5,607 bases of DNA from Syntrophomonadaceae bacterium. GTDB lineage: Bacteria; Bacillota; Dethiobacteria; DTU022. Below are positions 1 through 4,926 of this stretch, in pieces. Made by a program: the position numbers and the translations under genes. Within the stretch, counting starts at the first letter, position 1. Each line of letters opens with the position of its first letter. The notes beneath the pieces are model-generated. The model saw only the letters and a program-made list of their open reading frames with translations, had not been told where the DNA came from and searched no databases. The DNA is taken from contig SLSE01000227.1 of assembly GCA_007130585.1 (NCBI GenBank), positions 1 to 5,607 on the forward strand. The letters run 5' to 3'.

Positions 1-629
1 CGGATAAGGGAACCCCGGATAAAAGTACCAAGGTTCGCATCAATAATTTGCAGCAGTTCTTCAGCCAGGGGCCGCCTGGCGGTGGGAATGACAGCAATAA
101 ACTGTTCCCGGACAGATTTAAAATCATAAAGCAGGTAAAATACCAAAAACAGAATGAGAAAGAAATCAACAGCGCCGCCGATTAACACCAGCGAAGCTTC
201 GGCAAGATACTCTACAGCCTGGTGCATGTTTTCGGAAATGCTAACAACTAATCCCCGGACCTCATCTTCAATATCAAGAGCTATTGTCTGCTGAGACAGC
301 CAGGACAGAAATTCCTGGGCCCGAAGCAGGTAGTGGGGAAAACTTTCAGCCAGGTCCTCGATCTCATAGTAAATGACCGGAACAAGCAGGCTGACTACGA
401 AAATACAAAAGAGGATAAAAATAATGAACACAAGCACTGTGGCCGGGCCGTGCTTTATTCGAAGCTTTAACTTGAGGTATTCAAGCAGGGGGTGAAGGAT
501 ATATACAATCAGAACGCTGACCAAAAGCAGCCCGATCACCCAGGAAATACTTTGTATCAGCCAGATAGCGCCAAGTACTATAAGCAGAAATGATATAAGC
601 CTGAGGGCAAAAGCCCACTGTTTATCCAT
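1..629 (-). CDS. AI-2E/PerM-family membrane transporter, N-terminal part (cut by window edge)
   Basis: An open frame runs from an ATG at 629 to the window edge, giving 209 complete codons. AI-2E family (PerM/YtvI-like) proteins are usually about 350 residues, so roughly the last 140 are missing. Hydrophobic segments lie near residues 8-25, 29-48, 62-88 and 147-169. A hydrophilic, acidic stretch separates the third and fourth (about 89-145). This spacing, the 'LHPLLEYLK' stretch after the second segment and 'FLVFYLLYDF' at the fourth fit the family. Members are polytopic inner-membrane proteins. Proposed roles range from autoinducer-2 export to Na+/H+ antiport, so no substrate is assigned. The start is supported by AGGGAG (639-644) 9 nt upstream. 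It lies 17 nt after the ychF stop and is probably co-transcribed with it. The family call rests on segment pattern and short motifs, not on the diagnostic C-terminal half. Confidence 0.85.
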   Translation of the reverse strand, partial: MDKQWAFALRLISFLLIVLGAIWLIQSISWVIGLLLVSVLIVYILHPLLEYLKLKLRIKHGPATVLVFIIFILFCIFVVSLLVPVIYYEIEDLAESFPHYLLRAQEFLSWLSQQTIALDIEDEVRGLVVSISENMHQAVEYLAEASLVLIGGAVDFFLILFLVFYLLYDFKSVREQFIAVIPTARRPLAEELLQIIDANLGTFIRGSLI

Positions 630-646
630 CAAGTTCAACTCCCTGC

Positions 647-1708
647 TCAGCTGCGGAAACGAAAGAACAATACATCGCCGTCATGAACCCGGTAATCACG
701 GCCTTCGACCCTGCATAATCCTTTCTCCCGGGCTCCGGCCAGTCCCCCTGCAGCAAGCAGCAGGTCCCACGGGACTACTTCAACATTTATAAAACCGCTT
801 TCCATGTCAGAATGAACCCTGCCGGCTGCCTCAACGGCCCTGATTCCTTCAGGGACTACCCAGGCCCTGGCTTCAGTACCCTTGACAGTATAAAAAGTGG
901 CCAGATCCAAAAGTTTGTAGCACTCCTGAAGCAGTTTTTCTGTCCGGCTTTCCTGAAAGCCGTACGCTTCAAGAAAAACTGCCCTTTCTTCCAGGGGCAG
1001 ATCTGAAAGCTCAGCTTCGAGGCGGGCACACATGGGCACAATCATGCAATCACCCGGAAAATGGCTCAGGTCTGCCTGCCTGACCCGGTCTTCAGGAAGA
1101 TTATATACATAGATCATTGCTTTTCGGGTTAAAAGGGCCAGCTGCCCAATAACCGCTTCTTCAGAAGGATTAAAGCTAATTTTCCTTAACGGCAGGCCCC
1201 GGTTGAGATGCTCTTCAAGCCGATCGAGGATTTCCAGTTCGAAGCGGGCTGCTTTTTCACCGCATTTCAGCTTCGGCTCAACCTTCTGGCGGCGCCTTTC
1301 AATGATATCCAAATCGGCAAACCCCAGCTCCAGGTTAACAATCTCCATGCGGTCCGCCGGGTTATCACCGCTTTCCGGGGCATTATTAAAACCGGCTACA
1401 ACGTGGACCAGGAGATCAACATTTCTCAGGTGCCCCAAAAACTGATTACCCAGGCCTTCTCCACGACTGGCCCCTTTAACCAGTCCGGCCACATCAATTA
1501 TTTCTATCGAGGCCGGTGTCATTTTTTCTGAGCCGCTTAAGCCGGCAAGAGCGGATAACCGCTCATCCGGTATCGGCACTACCGCCTTGTTTGGGTCTAT
1601 CGTGGAAAAGGGGTAGCTCTCAATGGTTACCTCAAGAGCGGTAAGGGCTTTAAACAGTGTAGACTTTCCGGCATTTGGCAGTCCGACAATACCGCAGCTC
1701 CAGGTCAT
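647..1708 (-). CDS. ychF: Ribosome-binding ATPase YchF (Obg/HAS-GTPase family)
   Basis: The 353-residue product is slightly shorter than the usual 360-366. YchF (OLA1 in eukaryotes) binds and hydrolyses ATP rather than GTP, associates with ribosomes and is linked to stress responses. The P-loop GLPNAGKST is at residues 9-17 and DVAGLVKGASRGEGLGNQFL at 72-91. The leucine in that second motif, where classical GTPases have catalytic glutamine, is the HAS-family signature. The base-recognition motif is NLPE (203-206), an NxxE in place of NKxD, consistent with ATP preference. A coiled helical insertion follows (about 130-170). The C-terminal TGS domain (about 268-352) contains 'AAGRVHSDMESGFI' and ends in DGDVLFFRF. 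'HVVAGF' near 102-107 departs from the more usual 'HVVRCF'. The start has GGAGGG (1715-1720) 6 nt upstream, abutting the stop codon of the DUF951 gene, which indicates one operon with likely translational coupling. Confidence 0.97.
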   Translation of the reverse strand: MTWSCGIVGLPNAGKSTLFKALTALEVTIESYPFSTIDPNKAVVPIPDERLSALAGLSGSEKMTPASIEIIDVAGLVKGASRGEGLGNQFLGHLRNVDLLVHVVAGFNNAPESGDNPADRMEIVNLELGFADLDIIERRRQKVEPKLKCGEKAARFELEILDRLEEHLNRGLPLRKISFNPSEEAVIGQLALLTRKAMIYVYNLPEDRVRQADLSHFPGDCMIVPMCARLEAELSDLPLEERAVFLEAYGFQESRTEKLLQECYKLLDLATFYTVKGTEARAWVVPEGIRAVEAAGRVHSDMESGFINVEVVPWDLLLAAGGLAGAREKGLCRVEGRDYRVHDGDVLFFRFRS

Positions 1709-1720
1709 AATAAACCCTCC

Positions 1721-1921
1721 TTAGTCTTCCGCCTCATTACTTTCAGAGAGCACACACTTGACCCTTCGCTCAAAACGTGAGCGCGGTATCAGTACGCTGC
1801 GTCCGCAGTTTTCACACTTAATCCGGATATCCATACCCACCCTGATAATGCGCCAGCAATTTGCGCCACAGGGATGGCCTTTTTTCATCTCAACCTGTTG
1901 CCCAACGCAATATTGACCCAT
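1721..1921 (-). CDS. DUF951 family small protein (YyzM-like)
   Basis: This 66-residue protein matches DUF951, which is about 60-70 residues long and known mainly from Gram-positive bacteria. Diagnostic parts are VEMKKGHPCGANCW (residues 10-23), RVGMDIRIKCENCG (27-40) and PRSRFERRVK (46-55). Cysteines 18, 36 and 39, with His16 or Cys22, could form a small zinc site; this is inferred from spacing. Cys5, Cys22 and Cys56 are additional cysteines. The family's function is not established, but the basic C-terminal segment would suit nucleic-acid or ribosome contact. The gene sits 12 nt before ychF, the same order as yyzM-yyaF in Bacillus subtilis, which suggests a role in YchF or ribosome biology. 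A moderate ribosome binding site, GAGAGG (1927-1932), lies 5 nt before the ATG. The gap from the adk stop is 16 nt. Confidence 0.93.
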   Translation of the reverse strand: MGQYCVGQQVEMKKGHPCGANCWRIIRVGMDIRIKCENCGRSVLIPRSRFERRVKCVLSESNEAED

Positions 1922-1937
1922 ATCAGCCTCTCACCGG

Positions 1938-2588
1938 CTATTGGAAATCTTCAAGGATATTATTAATCTGTTCATAAACTTCTTCCATGCTCTTGCTGCC
2001 GTCAACAGAGCTGAGCAGATCTTTTTTCTCATAAAACTCAATCAGCGGTTCTGTTTGCTTCCTGTAAACTTCCAGCCTCTCTTTTACAGTTTCCAGGGTA
2101 TCATCGTCCCTCTGGTAGAGGTCTCCACCACACTTATCGCAAACATTGCGCACTGCCGGAGGATTATATTTTATATGGTAGTTAGCCCCGCAGTTGGAAC
2201 AAACCCGCCTGCCGGTCAACCTTTCGATAAGTTCACTCTCTTCAACATCGATGGAAATAACCCGGTCGATTTTTTTACCAAGCTCCGGGAGTGCTTTTTC
2301 CAAAAATATTGCCTGCTCGACAGTGCGGGGGAAACCATCAAATAAATAACCATCTTCCTCTCCGGAGTTCCGGAGCCTTTCCTTAACGATTTCCACAACA
2401 AGCTCGTCCGGCACTAGCTGCCCCTGGTCCATATACTGCTTTGCCTTACGGCCCAGTGCGCTGTTCTTTTTAACAGCACTTCTGAGAATATCTCCCGTAG
2501 AAATATTGGCGAGATTATGCTCGCCTGTAATCTTTTCAGCCTGTGTGCCTTTGCCGGCTCCCGGCGGTCCCAATAAAATTATCAGCAT
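1938..2588 (-). CDS. adk: Adenylate kinase, long form with zinc-binding lid
   Basis: The 216 residues match the usual length of long-form bacterial adenylate kinase, which converts ATP + AMP to 2 ADP in the cytoplasm. Visible elements in order are the P-loop GPPGAGKGT (7-15), the AMP-binding region STGDILR (30-36) and DGFPRT (84-89). LTGRR (124-128) opens the lid and RDDD (160-163) closes it. Cys130, Cys133, Cys150 and Cys153 form two CxxC pairs, the tetracysteine zinc lid typical of Gram-positive and many thermophilic enzymes. All catalytic arginines expected at Arg36, Arg88, Arg128 and Arg160 are present. The ATG has GAGG (2596-2599) 7 nt upstream. In many Bacillota adk lies between secY and map in the ribosomal protein cluster; here it heads a unit with DUF951 and ychF. 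No convincing sigma-A promoter was seen in the 218-nt gap before it, although a terminator precedes it. Confidence 0.98.
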   Translation of the reverse strand: MLIILLGPPGAGKGTQAEKITGEHNLANISTGDILRSAVKKNSALGRKAKQYMDQGQLVPDELVVEIVKERLRNSGEEDGYLFDGFPRTVEQAIFLEKALPELGKKIDRVISIDVEESELIERLTGRRVCSNCGANYHIKYNPPAVRNVCDKCGGDLYQRDDDTLETVKERLEVYRKQTEPLIEFYEKKDLLSSVDGSKSMEEVYEQINNILEDFQ

Positions 2589-2740
2589 ATTAATACCTCG
2601 CTTTAAAGTACTTCTAATAATGTGCTCGATTTTAATTGTTCTTCTTTTCAGCCATAATTCCTGCCGTGAGAAAACAAACTAATTTCAGAGCTTTCAGCAG
2701 AAAACTGCCGCTATCGCTATTTACTTTTTTGCCCGGGCAT

Positions 2741-2775
2741 CAAAATAACGGGAAGCGCCTGTATGCGCTTCCCGT
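2741..2775 (-). terminator. Intrinsic terminator after the bactofilin gene
   Basis: Two perfectly complementary 11-nt arms (2748-2758 and 2765-2775) enclose a 6-nt loop. In the minus-strand transcript the GC-rich stem is followed by the U-rich run TTATTTTG. It begins 32 nt past the bactofilin stop codon. No T-run follows on the plus strand, so it acts only in the minus direction. It separates the M23-bactofilin unit from the adk operon. Confidence 0.85.
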
Positions 2776-2806
2776 ATATAGCTGATTCCCGTGGAGAAAA
2801 GCAGGG

Positions 2807-3280
2807 CTACACTTTTTCACTCGCCACCTGCTCGCTAAATACACCGGCCGACTTGCCTTTCTCCGGCGATTCAGAGCCCTGCGGCCTGTAACTCCATTCT
2901 TTCCTGGCCGCAGCTTTGCCGTCCTTCTCTTTTTGCTGCATCTCCATATTTCCGGTCATTACAGCGCCTTCTTCAATAATCAGGCCGTTAGCCTTAAAAG
3001 TGCCGCTGACCGTTGCAGTTTTTTTCAGTTCCAGCTTGCCTTCTGCTTCAAGTGAGCCTTCATAGGACCCTGCTATCGTTATATTCCGGGCCTTTAAATC
3101 GACAGAAACTTTTCCGCTTTCTCCGATTATAACATCGCCTTTATTGATAACTTCACCTTCGGCCTCACCATCGATGCGGATCAAACCTTTGCCGTTAATC
3201 GTTCCCTTAAACCAGGTTTCCTTGCCAATGATGGTATCAACCTTGCCTGATCCTGTTTCAGTGTTATCTTTATTAAACAA
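2807..3280 (-). CDS. Bactofilin (polymer-forming cytoskeletal protein)
   Basis: This 157-residue protein carries a bactofilin (DUF583) right-handed beta-helix domain at about residues 14-112. It shows the repeating pattern of short beta-strands, glycines and valine/isoleucine pairs: FKGTINGKGLIRIDGEAEG (24-42), IIGESGKV (51-58), ITIAGSYEGSL (67-77) and GTFKANGLIIEEGAVMTGNMEM (from 93). Bactofilins polymerise without nucleotide and form membrane-associated scaffolds for envelope enzymes. The N-terminus MFNK resembles the short membrane-targeting sequence of Caulobacter BacA (Phe2 and Lys4 conserved). A charged, probably disordered tail follows (113-157). The start codon is TTG, fixed by a perfect AAAGGAGG (3289-3296) 8 nt upstream; no ATG in frame fits. 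The gene starts 25 nt after the M23 stop, so the two are one transcript. M23-bactofilin neighbours are common, for example Csd1-CcmA in Helicobacter, and suggest that the scaffold localises the hydrolase. Confidence 0.95.
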   Translation of the reverse strand: MFNKDNTETGSGKVDTIIGKETWFKGTINGKGLIRIDGEAEGEVINKGDVIIGESGKVSVDLKARNITIAGSYEGSLEAEGKLELKKTATVSGTFKANGLIIEEGAVMTGNMEMQQKEKDGKAAARKEWSYRPQGSESPEKGKSAGVFSEQVASEKV

Positions 3281-3288
3281 TATGTCAG

Positions 3289-3296
3289 CCTCCTTT
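3289..3296 (-). promoter_or_regulatory. Strong ribosome binding site deciding the TTG start of bactofilin
   Basis: AAAGGAGG in the minus strand sits 8 nt before the TTG at 3280. The ATG at 3300, just upstream of this site, is in a different frame. A consensus Shine-Dalgarno paired with a weak start codon may set the bactofilin level relative to the M23 protein. Confidence 0.85.
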
Positions 3297-3305
3297 GCAT
3301 TCCGC

Positions 3306-4301
3306 CTACTTATGTTTCATGTAATTTGCCGGGTTAACGGGCGAGCCGTTGCGATGCACTTCGTAATGCAGGTGCGTGCCGGTAGTCCGTCCTGTAGCGC
3401 CCATGTAACCTACGGTATCCCCTCTTTCAACCTGATCTCCGGCCCTCACATTAAAGCCTGACAGGTGGGCATAATGAGTTTCGTATCCATGCCCGTGGTT
3501 GATAATAACCAGGTTGCCGAAGCTGCCCCGGTAGGCGGCAAAAGTCACCCTGCCGGGAGCGGTAGCCATGATAGAAGAGCCCCTGGCGCCGATTATATCA
3601 ACCCCGGTGTGAAACTGGTAACCGCTGGCATAAGGAATTCTTCTGGTTCCGAAACCGGAGGATAAGCGGCCCCGGGCAGGCCAGATAGAAGGTATCGCAT
3701 CCACTTTATCCACGTAAGCGTCAACGGAGTCAAGCACTTCGGTTCTTTCAGGCACAACACTGGCCAGCAGGGCAAGGTTGCCGGCAGCACGGTCGAGAAC
3801 TCCGCTCCCTGAAGAGCGGCTCTCGTAGATGCGTAATGAATAAAGAGGGTCCGGGGAGTTTGCCAGGTTTGGCACGCTGTTATACACAATCCCGTTACTG
3901 CCAACGGGGCTGCCGGAAGACTGGTTTTGCAGCAGTTCTTCAAGATCGGTCTGAACATTATCACCCAGGTCTGAAACTTCTATCTCCAGTTTTTCTGTAA
4001 CCATTTCCACCAGTTCATCTATGGCATGAACCTGTTCCATCATTAGCTGTGTCTCCACGGCCAGTGAATCAATTTCTTCCTGCTGGGCCCTGTTAAGCTG
4101 CCTGAGAGCTTCAGCTTCCCGCGCCTCAGCGGCAACATTCAGGTATGCATACCCGAGCACACACAGGCCTGTTACTCCCAAAACCAGCAGGGTAACCACT
4201 GCCTGCACCGCATAGAGGGGAATCCTCAGGCTGTAAGTTGCCTCTTCTGAATGGGGAACAATCATTATCGTAAAACAACGCTTCTTATTAGAAGTCGACA
4301 T
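3306..4301 (-). CDS. Membrane-anchored M23 family metallopeptidase (peptidoglycan hydrolase)
   Basis: Counted from the ATG at 4301 the product has 331 residues. A short basic cytoplasmic head containing 'FTIMIVPHS' (typical of clostridial M23 proteins) precedes one transmembrane helix at about residues 31-53. Next come a predicted coiled coil (57-126), a Ser/Gly/Asn-rich linker (127-205) and a C-terminal LytM-type M23 domain (210-326). Zinc ligands are His231, Asp235 (HTGVD) and His312, the second His of HLH. The catalytic histidines by analogy with LytM are His279 (YAHLS) and His310. All are intact, so an active endopeptidase cutting peptide cross-links is expected. A longer reading from GTG at 4322 adds 7 residues but has no ribosome binding site; the ATG has AAAGGA (4314-4319) 12 nt upstream, a long spacing. 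It is first in a unit with bactofilin and is driven by the promoter at 4462-4490. Confidence 0.95.
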   Translation of the reverse strand: MSTSNKKRCFTIMIVPHSEEATYSLRIPLYAVQAVVTLLVLGVTGLCVLGYAYLNVAAEAREAEALRQLNRAQQEEIDSLAVETQLMMEQVHAIDELVEMVTEKLEIEVSDLGDNVQTDLEELLQNQSSGSPVGSNGIVYNSVPNLANSPDPLYSLRIYESRSSGSGVLDRAAGNLALLASVVPERTEVLDSVDAYVDKVDAIPSIWPARGRLSSGFGTRRIPYASGYQFHTGVDIIGARGSSIMATAPGRVTFAAYRGSFGNLVIINHGHGYETHYAHLSGFNVRAGDQVERGDTVGYMGATGRTTGTHLHYEVHRNGSPVNPANYMKHK

Positions 4302-4455
4302 TGCTGGAGGATGTCCTTTCACTGACGTTAATATGTTCGCGCTTCTTCCACTTTGTCTCTGCTTGCCCTAAATTAAGTGCCGGAAAAAAAATGACCATCC
4401 TATTTCGGTTGCGGCGACCTTTAAAGCCTTAATCCTAACCGAAGCTTAAATGCTC
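4302..4455 (-). other. Structured 5' leader of the M23-bactofilin transcript
   Basis: If transcription starts about 7 nt after the -10 box at 4462-4467, the M23 mRNA has a leader of about 150 nt. Near its 5' end a 7-bp perfect stem, TTCGGTT (4437-4443, minus strand) with AACCGAA (4404-4410), encloses 26 nt containing 'TTTAAAGG' and a possible short inner GGC/GCC pairing. Thirteen nt later comes a run of eight T (4384-4391), with no hairpin directly before it. I compared it by eye with the c-di-AMP, c-di-GMP, fluoride, ZTP and preQ1 riboswitch consensus sequences and saw no match. It may be a regulatory RNA or simply a long untranslated region. Confidence 0.35.
4314..4319 (-). promoter_or_regulatory. 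Ribosome binding site supporting the M23 ATG start
   Basis: AAAGGA lies 12 nt before the ATG at 4301 and overlaps the first codons of the alternative GTG start at 4322. No purine-rich site precedes that GTG. The spacing is longer than ideal, so the choice of ATG is probable rather than certain. Confidence 0.55.
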
Positions 4456-4461
4456 ACGCCT

Positions 4462-4490
4462 ATTATAACATACGAGTCAAAACCAACCAA
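4462..4490 (-). promoter_or_regulatory. Sigma-A type extended -10 promoter of the M23-bactofilin unit
   Basis: On the minus strand a perfect TATAAT (4462-4467) is preceded by TGT, an extended -10 element. With a 17-nt spacer the -35 hexamer is TTGGTT (4485-4490), matching TTGACA at its first three bases. Predicted initiation is near 4455, giving a leader of about 150 nt before the M23 ATG. This is the best promoter in the window. Confidence 0.75.
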
Positions 4491-4542
4491 ACATCTCCAG
4501 GATACACTCTGTGCTCAGCTTTTCCCTGTTTTACCGGCAGGC

Positions 4543-4566
4543 TGCACCTCTGCACCCTTGCACCCT
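4543..4566. repeat. Three tandem 8-bp repeats (TGCACCYY)
   Basis: On the plus strand TGCACCTC, TGCACCCT and TGCACCCT follow one another without gaps at 4543-4550, 4551-4558 and 4559-4566. On the minus strand this reads as a purine-rich GGTGCA series. It lies about 50 bp upstream of the M23 promoter. It could be a slippage-prone microsatellite or part of a dispersed intergenic repeat; the sequence alone does not separate these. Confidence 0.7.
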
Positions 4567-4573
4567 TTCGTCG

Positions 4574-4607
4574 CGGGCGCCGGCAGTCAGCTGCGGCCCG
4601 GTTTTTT
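4574..4607 (+). terminator. Terminator-like hairpin on the plus strand (no gene assigned)
   Basis: A GC-rich imperfect hairpin is followed on the plus strand by TTTTTT at 4602-4607. Its outer arms CGGGC (4574-4578) and GCCCG (4596-4600) flank inner arms GCAG and CTGC around a TCAG loop, with unpaired bases between. No plus-strand gene or good promoter was found upstream. It could end antisense or stray transcription from the left, or be chance in a repeat-rich spacer. Confidence 0.3.
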
Positions 4608-4813
4608 GCCGCCTTCCCATCAGGCACAAGAGTCCAGAGAAAGGGGGCCGCAAATACCCTGAATGCAAATTAATAATTGCCCGCGTTTTTCCGGTTTCCG
4701 GCCCCTGATTTCTGGCTTCCAACATGGCAGGCGAACTAATAACTGCCGCAGGAATGGACCTGGGAACCTCTTGCCTGCCTGTATTTAAATTGAGCAGGCA
4801 GCAGCAGGAAGCG

Positions 4814-4849
4814 ATAAAATGAAAAGCCGCGCTCACGAGGAAGCACGGC
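4814..4849 (-). terminator. Intrinsic terminator of parB
   Basis: On the minus strand GCCGTGCT (4842-4849) pairs with AGCGCGGC (4826-4833), an 8-bp stem with one G-U pair around an 8-nt loop. It is followed directly by the U-rich tract TTTTCATTTTAT (4814-4825). It lies about 80 nt past the parB stop and 11 nt past the parS palindrome, so the parB transcript would include both parS sequences. Confidence 0.75.
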
Positions 4850-4860
4850 GGGTTGAAAGT

Positions 4861-4892
4861 GCCGCAAATGTTTCACGTGAAACATTTGCGGC
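4861..4892. repeat. Perfect 32-bp palindrome centred on a parS site
   Basis: The segment equals its own reverse complement over all 32 bases, extending the 16-bp parS core (4869-4884) by 8 bp on each side (GCCGCAAA / TTTGCGGC). In the parB mRNA it could fold into a hairpin of about 14 bp with a 4-nt loop. No U-rich tract follows directly, so it is not itself a standard terminator. Confidence 0.95.
4869..4884. promoter_or_regulatory. parS: parS centromere site 1
   Basis: TGTTTCACGTGAAACA is an exact match to the palindromic chromosomal parS consensus, the site where ParB loads as a CTP-dependent clamp and then spreads. Its centre is 39 bp from that of the second site. It lies 42 bp beyond the parB stop codon. 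Confidence 0.97.
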
Positions 4893-4907
4893 TTTGCACG
4901 GGATCAT

Positions 4908-4923
4908 TGTTTCACGTGAAACA
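4908..4923. promoter_or_regulatory. parS: parS centromere site 2, abutting the parB stop codon
   Basis: A second identical copy of TGTTTCACGTGAAACA, 3 bp beyond the parB stop. Unlike site 1, its flanks are not palindromic beyond AATG-type context. ParB loaded here can spread straight into the parB gene. Confidence 0.97.
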
Positions 4924-4926
4924 TTC

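Larger units (their letters stand above)
4302..4926. other. Gene-free intergenic region between parB and the M23 gene
   Basis: About 600 bp without a credible gene. Reading from parB, it holds two parS sites, the parB terminator, a 7-bp inverted repeat TGCCTGC/GCAGGCA (4772-4778, 4794-4800) and a degenerate pyrimidine-rich stretch (4685-4720). Then come a terminator-like hairpin facing the plus strand, three tandem octamers, the M23 promoter and the M23 leader. Open frames across it on both strands have low-complexity, Arg/Pro/Cys-rich translations, run through the repeats and terminator, and match no family I recognise. Confidence 0.8.

Noticed and set aside
1941..2345. 134-codon plus-strand open frame
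   Set aside because: Entirely antisense to adk, whose catalytic and zinc motifs are all intact.
2632..2655. Possible 7-codon leader peptide before adk
   Set aside because: Very short, with no attenuator structure or codon pattern to suggest regulation.
2731..2738. GCCCGGGC palindrome beside a T6 run
   Set aside because: It cannot form a hairpin with a loop of adequate size. On the plus strand the T-run is on the wrong side, and on the minus strand A residues follow it.
3144..3665. Plus-strand open frames opposite bactofilin and the M23 domain
   Set aside because: They are antisense to well-conserved domains and have no recognisable motifs of their own.
3706..3714. DnaA-box-like TTATCCACG
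   Set aside because: A single copy with one mismatch from TTATCCACA, inside the M23 coding sequence and without neighbouring boxes; not evidence for oriC.
4772..4800. 7-bp inverted repeat with a 15-nt loop
   Set aside because: No T-run on either strand and no match to a known operator; short enough to arise by chance.
4531..4836. 101-codon minus-strand open frame in the parB-M23 spacer
   Set aside because: The translation is low in complexity, runs through the tandem octamers and overlaps the parB terminator tail. It has no family resemblance and no good ribosome binding site.
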